A stretch of 64,000 bases of DNA from Acanthornis magna (taxonomy: Eukaryota > Chordata > Aves > Passeriformes > Acanthizidae). The DNA lies in the NCBI GenBank assembly GCA_036785705.1, contig JAWUZG010000138.1, forward strand, positions 62,001 through 126,000, written 5' to 3'. Below are positions 8,891 through 21,200 of this stretch, in pieces. Position 1 is the first letter of the stretch, and every line of letters starts with the position of its first letter. Both the position numbers and the translations under genes were made by a program. The notes under the pieces were generated by a model that was not told the origin of the DNA, searched no databases, and worked only from the letters and a program-made list of their open reading frames with translations.

Positions 8891-11800
8891 AATGGTGCAG
8901 CAGCAGCCAAGCCAGCTCATGGGGCAGCTGCAGGGTGGGACGACACGGACTCCCCTTGGGCATCCCAGCTGCTCTCAGCCCCCCTGGTCAGGGACAGGGG
9001 CATCTGCCCCTGGAGGGACCTTTTCCCGTGCAATGGTATTTACCGATTGAAGAAAAGTTCAAGCAGAAAAACACCTTTTGCTCTCAGCCCTTCTCAATCC
9101 CATTGCCCGCTCCTGGAGAGGTTTGGATATTTATTAGCAGTGACTTCAAGTGCATCATCAAGTGCTGCTCCATTCCAAGGCCAGATTGGGCTGTAGGGCT
9201 GATTTACTCGGGGGGAGGTTGGGCAGCAGAACCTGTGGTACCTCTACATTAGAGCCTTAAAATCACAAGCAGTAATTCAGGGGTCAGAAAAGCCACAGCT
9301 CTCTTTAGGGTCTCGACCCTGACATGGGGGAGCACATGCAGGAGACGATTTTACTGCTACCACTAATAATAGCAGCATTACTAAACCCATTCAAAACAAT
9401 TACTGTTGGAGTTAGAGAAAAATAATGAAGTAGGTAAATAATGTACAGGGTGCCTGCAAAATAAAGAGGGAGAGAGGGCCTGTCTAAAACCCTGTCAACT
9501 GTGACTGCTCTGAAACAGCTCCCAGAGCCTGCAGCCGTCTTCAGTTAGTTGCGCATTATTTAATTGGTTTCAAGTGATTTTCTGGACTGCTAATCACCAT
9601 GCTGTAATTAAAAACCTGGGCAGCATGGTGACTGCTATAGCACATTAGAGATGTTAAACTCCTGAGAATTCCTGTGATAGGGATGGCTGCTCCCCTAGCC
9701 TGGAGTGTGAAACACCCAGAGAGGAGTTGTGTGCAGGCGGGTGAAGCAGAGGGATGCAGGGCAAGGGGCCACCAGCATGCTGTGGAATCAATGTGAAATA
9801 TTTATACACATCCTGAGAAACATCCACTGCTCACGGAAATACAGATTTTGAAAAGTCATGAATTTTGGAAGGGACAGAAGTTCTCCTTCTTCCAGGCATA
9901 GGCTGTCTCACTAAAAAGAGGTGGGGGGGAAGGAAAAATGAAGTTTTGCTTCACAGTTTGAGTTTTTAAATTACTCATTAAATGGTTTGTGGTCTCCAAG
10001 ATCCTCACTGTGTAATGAATCCTTTTAATTTTTCTCAAGACCAGCTGCTATGTGGAATAAAGCCCAGCCATGCTTTCACCCCAGTGCGTACAGGATAGTG
10101 GTGGGAGAAAACGTCACTTAACAATAAAGAGAAAAAAAAAGGCCAGTAACTCATTCCAGCATTGTTTTTGATAAGTTTTCCCAAGCACCAGTTTTTGCTC
10201 AAGAAGCCCAAACAGAAGCCAGTTCACAAGTGTCAGAGGTGTTACATCTCCCTGGGCTGTTTTTTCCTCAGAAGCTTTTCCCAAGCGATTCGATTCACTT
10301 TCTGCAAACGCTCTGCTCAAGAAGTCTCAATCACAACAAGTCCCACGTGGCCTCAAATGAAGGATTATCTCTCATCTAATCTTGTTCCAGGCCCTTCTTC
10401 ATGGTGTCCTGGTCACAGCCAGGCACCTACATGCTGTAACGTGTATCACCAAACCAGAAACCACACGTTGCAAATATGTCTCAAGCCAGAAAAAAATCCC
10501 ATTGAATTCCAAAGCAGATGCTCAGTCCAGAGACTCCACCCATCCCAGACGAGCACACCAAAGGCCCAGCCCTGCCCTTGCAGCATCCCCCCAGACTGTG
10601 CTGCTTTGGAGATAGCAAGGTGCTAAGAGAACAGTTGTGCCCTGCTTGATCAGGGTTAACACGCAGGATTGTGGTGAGCAGCGTGAAGAAGGGATAGAGA
10701 TTGCAAGCTCTGATGGATCCTGGAGAACACCTCTTCCCTCGAAAGGCACCATCAGAGCAGCTCCGTCTGCTTCAAGACTTTCTGCAACATGGTCCTAAAA
10801 CCACAGCACTCCATCCCATGGCTTTCTGCTGCACAACTCATTTTCTGCAAAGCTCCAGCTAACTGGGCTGCAACCCATCTATGAAGGAATACAGATGCAT
10901 CCTTTTTTTTGTTTGATTAACTTTTTATCCCCGTGTTGATACAGCTAAACCTCAGCAGCACGGCTGTGTCAGGTTTCTTGCAGTGCCGCTGATGTTTGTT
11001 TAAACATCTTACATAGCAGATGGATCTAATATTGGTGTGAGGGGCTAACACAGAGCACTCAACCAGCTAAAGCTGCTCTTCCACTTTGTACAGCGAGTGT
11101 GAGAAGATCAAGGAGGAACTCCAACATTTCCTCACTCCACTGGCTACAGCAGAGATTCACAGTAATGTGACCACTTGGCAGTGTGAGAGGCAGGAGGGAT
11201 ATTTCCACAGGAAACAGCAATTTTAAAATAGGAGCACACTCCCAAATCAACACACTCCAGGGAGGAATTGCCACATCTGCTGATCACCAGAACCATCACC
11301 TTGTGTCTCCACTGGCTCTGCTCTCCAGCAAGAGCAATGGGGGCATCTGGCTCATGGGACTCACCTCCATCTCCACCATGCTGCAAAGGACAGGCCGAAG
11401 CCCTTCAGATACTTCAGAGTTTGCCCTGTGCTCCTTATTCCCCATGTTCCCATCCAGTGACCTGCAGACATGCCAGCAGGACAGGCCAGGTAGGTGAGAG
11501 AGGCTGCAACTTCAACCATAGAGAAAACCCCAGAACCACTTCCAGACACCATGGTCCTAAAATTCAGGAGCCTGCTTGCTGTGAGAGTTTTGAGAGATTG
11601 TCTTTAAACCAGCAGGCTTTTGGTTCACGAGGAGCACCTCCATGAGCACATCAACACCTGTGAAACCACAGCCCATGACAGTTTGTGCACTGGGGTGATA
11701 TGGACTGAAACCAAATACCCCTCCAGCTCCACAGCTCACTCCTGGTCCAACAAGTCAGCCCAAATTTTTGCCAAAGCACATCCAGCCCCATGTGCTTCAG

Positions 11801-13170
11801 TCACCAGCCGTGATGGGGAAGCATCTCCCACCATGCAACAGCGCTGCTTCCACATTTCAACCTCATAAAAAACTGAAAAATGAAAATGTTTTGGCATCCC
11901 CCAAACCTATTATGTCCAAAAGAAACAAGACTCTCCTTGCTTTCCAGGGAAAACAGGAGGTGAAATTAGAAGTGGCTGTTAGAGGAAACATGAATCGTGG
12001 TGTTCTAATCAGCTTTGGCTTTATCTGCACATCCCCAGCCTCAGGAGTCACTGAACTGAGAATTCCCTTTTTGGTGATTAGATTCTTGCTGGGAAGAAAA
12101 CAGTTTGTGTTTGTGCATTTGTTTTGTTGCCTTCTTGTGCTTTCTAAAGGTTTTCCCGCTGGCTTTCCAGGGAAACGTTTCCCAGCAGAGCTGAATGGGA
12201 TTCAGTATGTGCTGATTTGGGCTTTGAAAGCTTGAGCCATTTCCCTCACTTCCCCTGCTCCCCTCAACGTTTTGGCAGTCACAGGCAGAAAAGCCACACT
12301 CGGAGCAGGGATGTAACATCAAAGGAATGCTTGTCTCCACAGAGCAGCTGTCTGCCTCAGCCAGGGGAGATGCCACTCATTTCTGTGGCAGCACTGCTGG
12401 CAGCTGCGACAGCAGAGCCTTTCCAAAGTTCATGGGGAGCATCTCCAGTTTGCAAGGGCTGGGCTCGACTGGGAGGATCCTGGCTGGGGGATTCAGAGAG
12501 GTTCCTTGGCCTTGGCAGCCTCCCCCAGCATGTCTTGCAGCCTCTGCTCCCTTTCATGAGCACAATCCAGGATTATGTGTCTGTTGACAATTGTAGCTCC
12601 TGACCTCATTATGAGGGGGGCGAGTGTTAAAGCCTTCAGTGAGGTCCCTGGAGACTGCACTGCAGACCACAGCAAACTGCTTGGCTCCTGGAGAAACAGT
12701 ACAACCTCAGAGCACTAAAGAAATCTCATCAGCACTTGTCAGCTCAGCACAAAGGCCAGCAGCCTCAAGAGATTTCTTCCTTAAGAGATGTTTTCCCCAT
12801 GGGCAGCTCAAGTCCAAACTCCTGCTGGCTGCACAGAGGCTGCCATCAGATGAGTGTAAATAACGTTTTTACCCCAGGTCACTAAAGAAAATTGGGGCAG
12901 AATGACATTTAAAGTTCTCATCCTTTAACTGCTCTGAGCCAGGAAGCAACAGAGAAATCCATGCTGCTGATTCCCAAATACAGCACTTCAAAGTCTCCGA
13001 GAATTCCTGAAGAGCTGACCAAGGAGGCTGCTCTCGTGCCTGTAAACAGCTGCTCTGCTGAGCACAGCACAGGGGAAGGGTGGTGAAATAACAGTTTGCT
13101 CTTTCCTGTGCCAAGGCAGGACAAGGTAAATGGCAGCAGGAGGAACCTGCCAAGGACCACCACAGCAATA
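8891..13170. other. Intergenic DNA, no gene seen
   Basis: The first few hundred bases beyond the pseudogene have no recognised identity. Around 9340-9680 is an AT-rich block with several TAAT-type homeodomain-like motifs (for example TGTAATTA near 9602), which looks like conserved noncoding DNA but cannot be tested here. The rest to about 13,170 has only short random open frames with no codon-like composition. Confidence 0.5.
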
Positions 13171-13171
13171 T

Positions 13172-13358
13172 ATCTCTGGGGGAGGTGAGGCCCTGGCACA
13201 GGTGCCCAGAGAAGCTGTGACTGCCCCATCCTTGGAACTGTCCAAGGCCATTTGGATGGAGCTTGGAGCACCCTGGGGCAGTGGAAGGTGTCCCTGCCCA
13301 TGGCAGGGGGTGGAACTGGATGGTCTTTATGGTTCCTTCGAACCCAAGCCTTTCTAAC
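13172..13358 (+). mobile_element. CR1 LINE 3' end, plus strand
   Basis: Contains the characteristic 3' part of bird CR1: a CCCCATCC block, CAAGGCCATTTGGATGGAGC, GTGTCCCTGCCCATGGCAGG and GGAACTGGATGGTCTTTA, followed by the CCTTCGAACC-type tail. It is heavily 5'-truncated with no reverse-transcriptase sequence. Internal differences indicate moderate age. Confidence 0.85.
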
Positions 13359-16300
13359 GTTAACTACAGCATCACCCTGAACTGCAGAGGAACCACCTGT
13401 GTTTGCAATTCTTTATAACAGAGCATCACCATACCTGTACTGAATCATGTACAAGGAAAAAAAGTAAAAATAATTCAGCACATTAATCACATTTGAAGAG
13501 ATCAAAATCGCTTCCTTGCATTATGACTTTGTAAGCATTAATCTGCAAAAACATCTGCAAGAAATGAGGTAATTATTACCCCAAAGAAAAAACTACTCTT
13601 TATCAGATCACTTTCAAAAACAAAGAATGAAATAATCACAACTTGAGTCCTTAGCAAGCAAACAGGAGCAAAGATCAGGACAACAAACACAGGCTGTGCA
13701 GGCAGAAAAATAACTTCACTTCCCAGAACCTGTTCCCATTTTCTGCTAGGTTTTCATTCAATCATGTCCAATCACATGGGAAAGGCTCTTCCAGCAGACT
13801 GCCCTGTGTTTAGCCCTTCCCAACAAGATCACCTCTCCCTGGTCACGTATCCATTTAGTGCCACATCCAAGCTCAAAACTGTTCCTAAGCTTTCACAGCT
13901 CTAAGCACAGAAAGAGCCATGGACCACCTCAGTCAATACACCAGCAGGGACACAAATAAAGTGAGAGACCTAAAAACGGATGACAGCTGTCCCAGAGTCC
14001 CACAAATCAAAATCACAGCCAGTGAAGAGGTGACTGCAGCTGAGACCTGCTCAGCCCATGCCTGGAGTGCCACAGGCAGTTGTTTATCAGCAGAATGTGT
14101 CCTCTGGAGCAAAGCTGAGGTTTTACAGGAACAGGTGAGTCTGTGGAGACTAACTCATTTTCTTAACCACATAATATTTGAAAGATTTGTTTCATCCCAA
14201 ATTCAGAGGCTGAGGACAAAGAGAGATTGAGGATGGGACAGCAAATTGTCAAAAGCACAAATGGCACAATGCAACACCCCTAGGAGGGGCGGAAATAAAA
14301 AAAAAAAAAACATTTTAAAGGAGATTAAAATTAATAAGAAGGACATTCAACTGGAAAAAATGGGGTGACATGCTCAGAGGATAGAGTCATGAATCCAAAA
14401 GGATAACACATCCTCTCAGGATGGAACACTTTCTCACTGATGACCTCACTTCATCTGGCCACCATTGTTTCTGTAAAAGGTATGAATGCATCTGATCTCT
14501 CCTTGAAACTTAAGCAGGTGCCCAGATTGATGATTCAAATGTGAGTTACATGGGCACAAAACAACCAAAGGATTTTGCACACAAACAAACTCAGAGCTGC
14601 ACACGCCTTTGTGGAAATATTTGTAATGGAGGAAGAACATTTCAAGCACCCGAAATCTTGAGTGGTCCTCCAAAATGTTCCAACAGTTGCAGTTGATGTA
14701 TATTGAAATTGGACATTTTCATCTTCTCCAGCTAAGTAGTGTTCTCTTCATGATAAATGCAATTGATTTTTACATTAAAACTATGTTAATAACTTGCACT
14801 CATAATCATTACAATCACAGATCAGGATTGCTGTACTTCACGCTAGAAGACCCAAATGCCTTGCAATTAATTTTGTCTTTTTATTCTCCAGCAGACTTTT
14901 TCTTCAGGCCTCCAGAAATACTTCAGTTGTTCCCCAAATGTGAAAGCAATGTTTACACCACTCTGCTAATGAGAACACTTTCTTTACAATATCACTGCTG
15001 AATAACTTTCCCCTGGCTCGTGCACACACTCCTACCCATGAGCTAATTCACTCTGGAATATTAATGCCGTGACTCAGTGAGATGTTGAGTCACCAGTGAT
15101 GCAAGACCTGTCCCCACAGCCCAGCTCATCATAACACAGCAGCAGGAGCAAACACAGCCCTCCAGAGCTGCTGTGCAAGGAGCAGGGACACATTTGGCTC
15201 CTTAGGGACGTCCCTCCCAGACGAGCCCCTGTGCTCTTGCAGTGCTCGCAGAGGGAGACAGGACCCAGGTCTCTGTGCAGGAGAAGGTCTGGCTGCTCTG
15301 CAGAGGGCAAGGAAGGACAGATTTATTTGCAGCTTTAATAGTTTCTAGGGAAAGACACTCCAGTTATCCCCATTACTGCCTCCTCACTGCAGGCAGTGCC
15401 TTCTCCTCCTTTCTGCTCTCTGCCTGGACCATCTCAGGGGCACAGGGCAGTTATGGTTGGTGAGAATCGAATGACTCCTGCTGGGACAGGATTCCAGGTG
15501 TCTCTGTCTCCGTGGGAAGTCACCCATGTGCAGAGTGCAGCCCAGAAGGTTCACCACAGCTGAGAGAAGGAGATTACTTTAACCCTGGCAGAGACCCAGT
15601 TCCTTCCTCCAGGAACCAGCAGATACAGGAAGAGCCTCAGACAGCATCATCACACAATCTGGACCTTCCTTCCTGTTCCCTTTGGCAGCTCTTGGGAAGG
15701 CTGTCAGCCCATTTGGCTCACTGCAGCCACAGCCTTTGTCTCAAAGTTCTTTATTCACAGTGAGAGCTGCAGGGAAGACAGCCGAGTCTGCTCCTCCTCA
15801 CCCCTTGGGATGAGCAGTGCTGCTCTGGGGATTGCCCCAGCTGGGGGAAACTCCAAGGACCCTAAAGGCTCCTGCATAGCCCCAGAGAACAGCCAAGGAC
15901 TTTGCCAGGGAGGAGGAATCCAAGTAGACCTCACCTTTCTGGCAAAGGGAAATGCAAACCTGTAAAGTTTATTCACTGAGCAGATTGGATTTCTTCTTGC
16001 TCGGAAGCTCACCACTCCATCTTCCACTGGATTTTATTTATTGCTGCAACTTTGCTGCTGAACCTCACAATTTAAACTCCTGTTAAAGCACCCACCCTAT
16101 GCCCCAGTGACTCTGCCCCAGACAAAGCAGCCCCCCTCAAGCAATGCTCCAAAATAGAAACCATCACTATATGGGTCGGTCAGAGCTTTTGGGGGGCTGC
16201 AGATAGGGGAACAGCCGTGTCAGGACTGAGGCAGGAATCAGCACCCCAGAGTGCCCCTCTTCCCAAGGACCTGCAAGTCCCACCACTGCTCCTGGAATGC

Positions 16301-17139
16301 TTGGCTGCCTCCCAGCCACGTATTTGCAGCCTGACGCTTGGGAAATGCAGAGCTTCCACTTTCCCCAATTAGGTGTTAAACTCTCCTCTCTCTGCACATC
16401 AGCTCATGGATAAAGCCTGAAGGCTCCGACTCGGCCTGGAGCTTTTGCAAAGGCAATTTAAAGGAGCTGAATCCTTTTCAATAAGGCTTACAAAAGGATT
16501 AAAGGAGCTGGAAGCGGAACACAGACCTCCCGAGTCTCAGCTCGGTGCCTCATTCACAACGTCAGGCTCGTGCATTCTCTGCAGTAAAAAAAACTGCATA
16601 AAAAAGAAAAAGTAAAAATATTAATATGAAGAGTGCCCGCATCCTGAATGCAGAACTAATCCACCAGGATTTAATTATGGATTACTCCTTTACCATTGTC
16701 TCACTGTCTCACTGTCTAATAACAGTTAAGAAATTTTTGTCAATCAAATAAAACCTACTTTAGCAGATAGAAACATTAGCAATGCTACATGGGAAACATT
16801 GAATTTGAGGCTTTATTTCACCACTGCACAGAGAAACACAAATTGCCCTCCACTGCAAGAGAAAAAACAGTCCCCCCGAACAAGTGCTTCCTATATTTAA
16901 CAAAACAAAAAGGAAAAAGAAAAAAGATAATTCAGTTTTAAAATTTCCCCTGCCTCCCAGATGCTGGGTTAATAATTGGAAGAGACTGCAAGAGAGGCAG
17001 GTTTAGAGTGACAGAGCACCGCTGAGACCAGGAGCACTGAAACTGAGCTCAGGCAGGGTAGGGCTGCTGGATGGAGTAAACCAAATTGGCAGAGGCATTA
17101 ATCCAATCTGTCAGCTTCATCTCTGTCTATTTAGGAATG
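13359..17139. other. Intergenic DNA, no gene seen
   Basis: AT-richer sequence with a 14-base A run near 14,297-14,310 and an AT-rich block at 16,590-16,760 containing ATTAATAT and TTTAATTATGG motifs. I see no exon chain, RNA gene or recognisable repeat. Confidence 0.5.
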
Positions 17140-17372
17140 TTAGGGAATCACAGAAGGGTTTGGCTTGGAAGGGACCTCTCAGCCCATCTCATTCCACCTC
17201 TGCCGTGGGCAGGGACACCTCCCACTGTCCCAGGCTGCTCCAAGCCCTGTCCAGCCTGGCCTTGGACACTGCCAGGGATCCAGGGGCAGCCACAGCTGCT
17301 GTGGGCACCTGTGTCAGGGCCTCCCCACCCTCACAGGGAAGAATATTTTCCTAATATCCAATCTGCAGATAA
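17140..17372 (-). mobile_element. CR1 LINE 3' fragment, minus strand
   Basis: The reverse complement of the CR1 3' region. In plus orientation it begins GGAATCACAGAAGGGTTTGG-like, then GGGACCTCTCAGCCCATC, CACTGTCCCAGGCTGCTCC and CCAGCCTGGCCTTGGACACT, then TTTTCCTAATATCCAATCT. This order is typical of CR1 read backwards. It is truncated and has no coding capacity. Confidence 0.88.
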
Positions 17373-17716
17373 AGATTGATGTTACAGAATCCAGAGTTGC
17401 TGTTGAGGTAAATTCCAACCACCCAAGAGCTGCTTACCTGTGACTGCACCTGTATTCACACAGAATCTCAGCGGGAGATTTCGGAGCACCAGGCTCAGAT
17501 TCTGGCTGCGTTGAGCTGGGAGCTGCTGTCCAACATGAACTGTGACATGCAAACCTCCTGTCTGAAGCACAGCACACCCATCCCGCAGCAGATGGAGGTG
17601 CAGGAGGCAGGGACAGCCCTGCCCTTCCCCTGCAGCCCTTGCATCCCCCACCTTAGAATCAGCTGCCACTGCAGGGTCCTGCCGAGCTCAGTGAGCAGCA
17701 GCCATTGCATAGCACT

Positions 17717-17734
17717 AAAAAAAAAAAAAAAAAA
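17717..17734. repeat. Poly-A run, 18 bases
   Basis: An uninterrupted A tract. It may be the tail of a retroposed sequence, but nothing recognisable precedes it. Confidence 0.95.
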
Positions 17735-18204
17735 TCTAAATAAAGTAAATCCTCCAAAAACTAGGGGTGCAATTTCGATCCCTCCTTACAATCCTTTGCT
17801 CGTCAAAGTCACGCCGTCTCCGCCCACGATGCAGCATCCCAAGGGTGGCTGTAACACAAACATCCCCATGGGATCTTTTCCTTTATCCCACAAACATAGC
17901 CCAGGTGAGATGAAGTACCACATCCCATTCCCTGGGATGCTGCCCAGAGGTGCCAGGCTGGGGGATGGTTCTAGGCTGGCAGCACAGCATCTTTGCATCT
18001 TGGTGCTCACAAGCATTTAAAAAAGCAGCGTGGTTTGCATTTCTTGAGGTTGCTGACAACTGATACCTAATTGCATAGAAATAGGGAAATTATTATCTTG
18101 GCACCTTGTGTCTGCTGCTTCAAATTCAGCACATTCCAGAGGGAAACTGGCTATAACATGCTGGCAAGGCTTTTTAAAGCAGAGACAGGTCTACCAAAGA
18201 GGGG

Positions 18205-18228
18205 GAAAAAAGAAAAAAAAAAAAAAAA
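18205..18228. repeat. A-rich run
   Basis: An A tract broken by a single G, in an AT-rich noncoding stretch. Confidence 0.95.
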
Positions 18229-21200
18229 GCGTAAATCCTGACCTTGGAAGAGGTGGCAGAGATAAATAAGGAATTGATTATACCACAATCCTGACTAACA
18301 GGTCCACCAATATGAAGGATGATTTCTTCACTGCTGCTACCTCTCATACTTCAGAGAAAATATCTAATGGCAGCATTGAGATGCTGAGCAGGTTTACAAT
18401 GGAAGGAATGAGAAAATTATAGCTGCTCGAGCAAGTACCACTGCTGGGCATGTGTTGATAACACAGAAAAGCCTGGGGAAAAAAATAAACAAAAAAACCC
18501 AGTCCACCAAATAAAAACCAAAGCCCCCACCCCCACATTCCTCTCCCTACACTCCTCTGCCTTATTGGATTAAGGTTTTCCAGTTTAGGAGGGGAATTAC
18601 TCTGAAATATGCCAAGATTCAGAGCCAGAGATAAGCTCCAGATGAGGAGAGACTTCCAAACTCTTTAGGAACTATAAGAAAGGAGAAACCACAGACGTTT
18701 TCCATGGATGTTACACCCAATGAGAGGACTGGGTCTGGCTCTGGGCACTGCTGATCCTCTTGGGATGGCAATTACAGGGCAAGGAAGTGATCTGTGATGT
18801 GCTACAGGACAGAAAGTACAAATGCTCTCATTTGCAGCCCTGTGGTTCCTCCCAGCCAGGGGCACTCACTGATCCAAAACACTCCCCTGATCTGCAGTAG
18901 GAAAATGCAGCAACTTCTCCAAAAGTTACTCACGGAGTGAAGCATCACAGCCCAGCTCCTGCCTGCAGAGATAAGGATGTCACAGCCCCTGGGGAAACTC
19001 CTGCTCAGCCCAATGCTGGCTTGGAAGCTGCTAGTGAGGCAGGACACAGCACTTGATGCACCTCAGAGGCCTGGCAGACACCTCTGGCCCAGACAAAGCC
19101 CCCTTGGTGGGCACAGGGGCCATCCCCCCAGCAGGTCTGCTGGGGACTGCTGCAGTGGAAGCACCAAGCCACACAAGTGCTGCTGGAAATCCATTAACCT
19201 CAGCCCCTGGCACAACTCCCTCTTGGTCCCTACAGCCTTCTCTGGGCAGTGCTCAGGGAGGCAGGAATGTCCCAGGGACCCTAAACTGCCTCCTACTCAT
19301 GCATTTATAACTAACACAGTCTGTCTGTTCAAGTGGATTTTCTGTACCTTGCCTTTACCTCCCTGCAATGTGTATCAGCAGCTCCCAGGCCTCCTTCCAG
19401 TCTCTGCTCCACAGGCAGAACAAACCCAGGAAAGCCTCCCTAATCCCCTCAAGGGAGATGGCCACGCTTCACCCATCCTCCGCCTGCTCAGATTCCAGAT
19501 GCTCACTCTAAATAGTCAGCCCTTATTCCCAAAATCATTGAAGACACAACTGCAGCTAAATCCCCAGCATAATATTAAAAAATCTTTCTCTTTTCCAAGT
19601 AAAAGAGACATCCCCTCCTCAAGAGCTTTCCCAGAAGAGGCAGAACAGGATCTGTTCTGTCTACGTCCAGGTCCTTCACCCTGAGAAGGTTTCAGTGAGA
19701 CAGTTCAGGGTTCAGAGATTTCCATTTCCATTCTGATTCTCCAGTCAGGAGAGAAGAGGACTGGCTTTGCAGTAATCCTCCTCTCCTGTCTGTGCATCCA
19801 AATGAACTGTGAAATAGGAAAGGAGGGAGTCTGAGCAGCCTCACCTGTGCCTGCCTCCTGAGCCAGCCTTCAGCCCCTCAGCAGCAGGAACAGTTGTCCC
19901 AAACTGCTCAACCTCTTCCCAGCTACTCCTTGCTCTGCCAGCCCAAGTGTCATAAAAAACTGGGGGGAAAAATAAAGAAAAAATTAAATTAAGGCAAAAC
20001 CCATCCTCCTCTTCCCCTTCCTGGACATTCCTATTAGAGCAATAAAATCCCAGCAGCTGGTACCAAAGCTGACGTGTCTGCAAGGGACCTGTGAGGAAAT
20101 ACCAGTGCCCTCACAAGGCAATGTGGCCTTTTTGGAGAGGACGAATGTGCCACAGGAGAGCCCCCATGAGGTGCAGTTGTCAGACTGATGCAAGTTAGCA
20201 AGGACACCTGTCCTGACACACTGTTGAGAGAGATGATGAAATTTGGTTTCTGAACTGCTTGCTGTGAGGCAAAGAGGGTGCACATCGCTTAGTGGCATAC
20301 ACTGACTGCCCTCTGATACTGCCACTTGCACTGGCACCCGAGAAAAGCCTTTGGGAAGCTCCTGGGGCTGCTCTCCAGGGCACTGTCAGCAGCTAGCCCA
20401 GCCTGCAGGATCACAGCCCCTCAGATCTCCTGCCTTCCCAGCTCCTGAAGGAAAAAACAAACTGCTTCACCCTCAGAGTGTGACCACGGATAAAAGTCTT
20501 GGCTGTCCAAAGCAGTTGCAGTTCCCAAAACATTCAGGATCTGGGGGAGTTGAGGAACCCAGAAGCTTAAAACTTTTGTCAGACAACAATTCTTCATAAA
20601 TTGCTGCTCTGAGGAACAGCAAGGTCCAACAGCTGTCAATTCCCTAAAGCAGAAAATTATAGCGGAAGAATTTTTAAGTCCCATTTTTTTCCTTCTTTCC
20701 CTGCTAATAGGAGCCTGGAGAGCACAAACTTCTGTCATCTCTCCACGTTCCCTTGGATGTGGCTCAGTGCAGAGATGTTCTCCCTATAGGAGTAAGACAA
20801 AACCTCGCTTGGTCACGGTTTCATCTCTGCTTCAAAGGGAAAAGTAGCTGGACAGAGCCCAGCCCAACACAGCAGAGTGGGCAGAGAGCCCATCCAACTG
20901 CCAGGAAAAAATCACCCAACAGATACGCAGAGCAGGCCAGACTCAGAGCACCTGGATTCAGGGAGCTGTTCCCAGAAGTGAGGTCCCCACAGCGTCAGCT
21001 TGCTTTACTGGGCAGGTGACACCTCCAGGAATTGAGTGCCATACACTCGGAGAACTGGGAAAAGAGAATTCCTAATGGGAAAAGGGAGCATGCCTGCAGA
21101 TGTGAATTCAAGAGCAGAGGACTGGATTGCTGTCAGTGCTGCCACAGACAGGCTCTGACTGCAGGCTGCAGCTATTTTAATCCATCCCAGCCCTCGGGGA

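Noticed and set aside
18977..19684. 235-codon plus-strand frame
   Set aside because: No motif, low-complexity Pro/Ser-rich composition, and no splice or start context.
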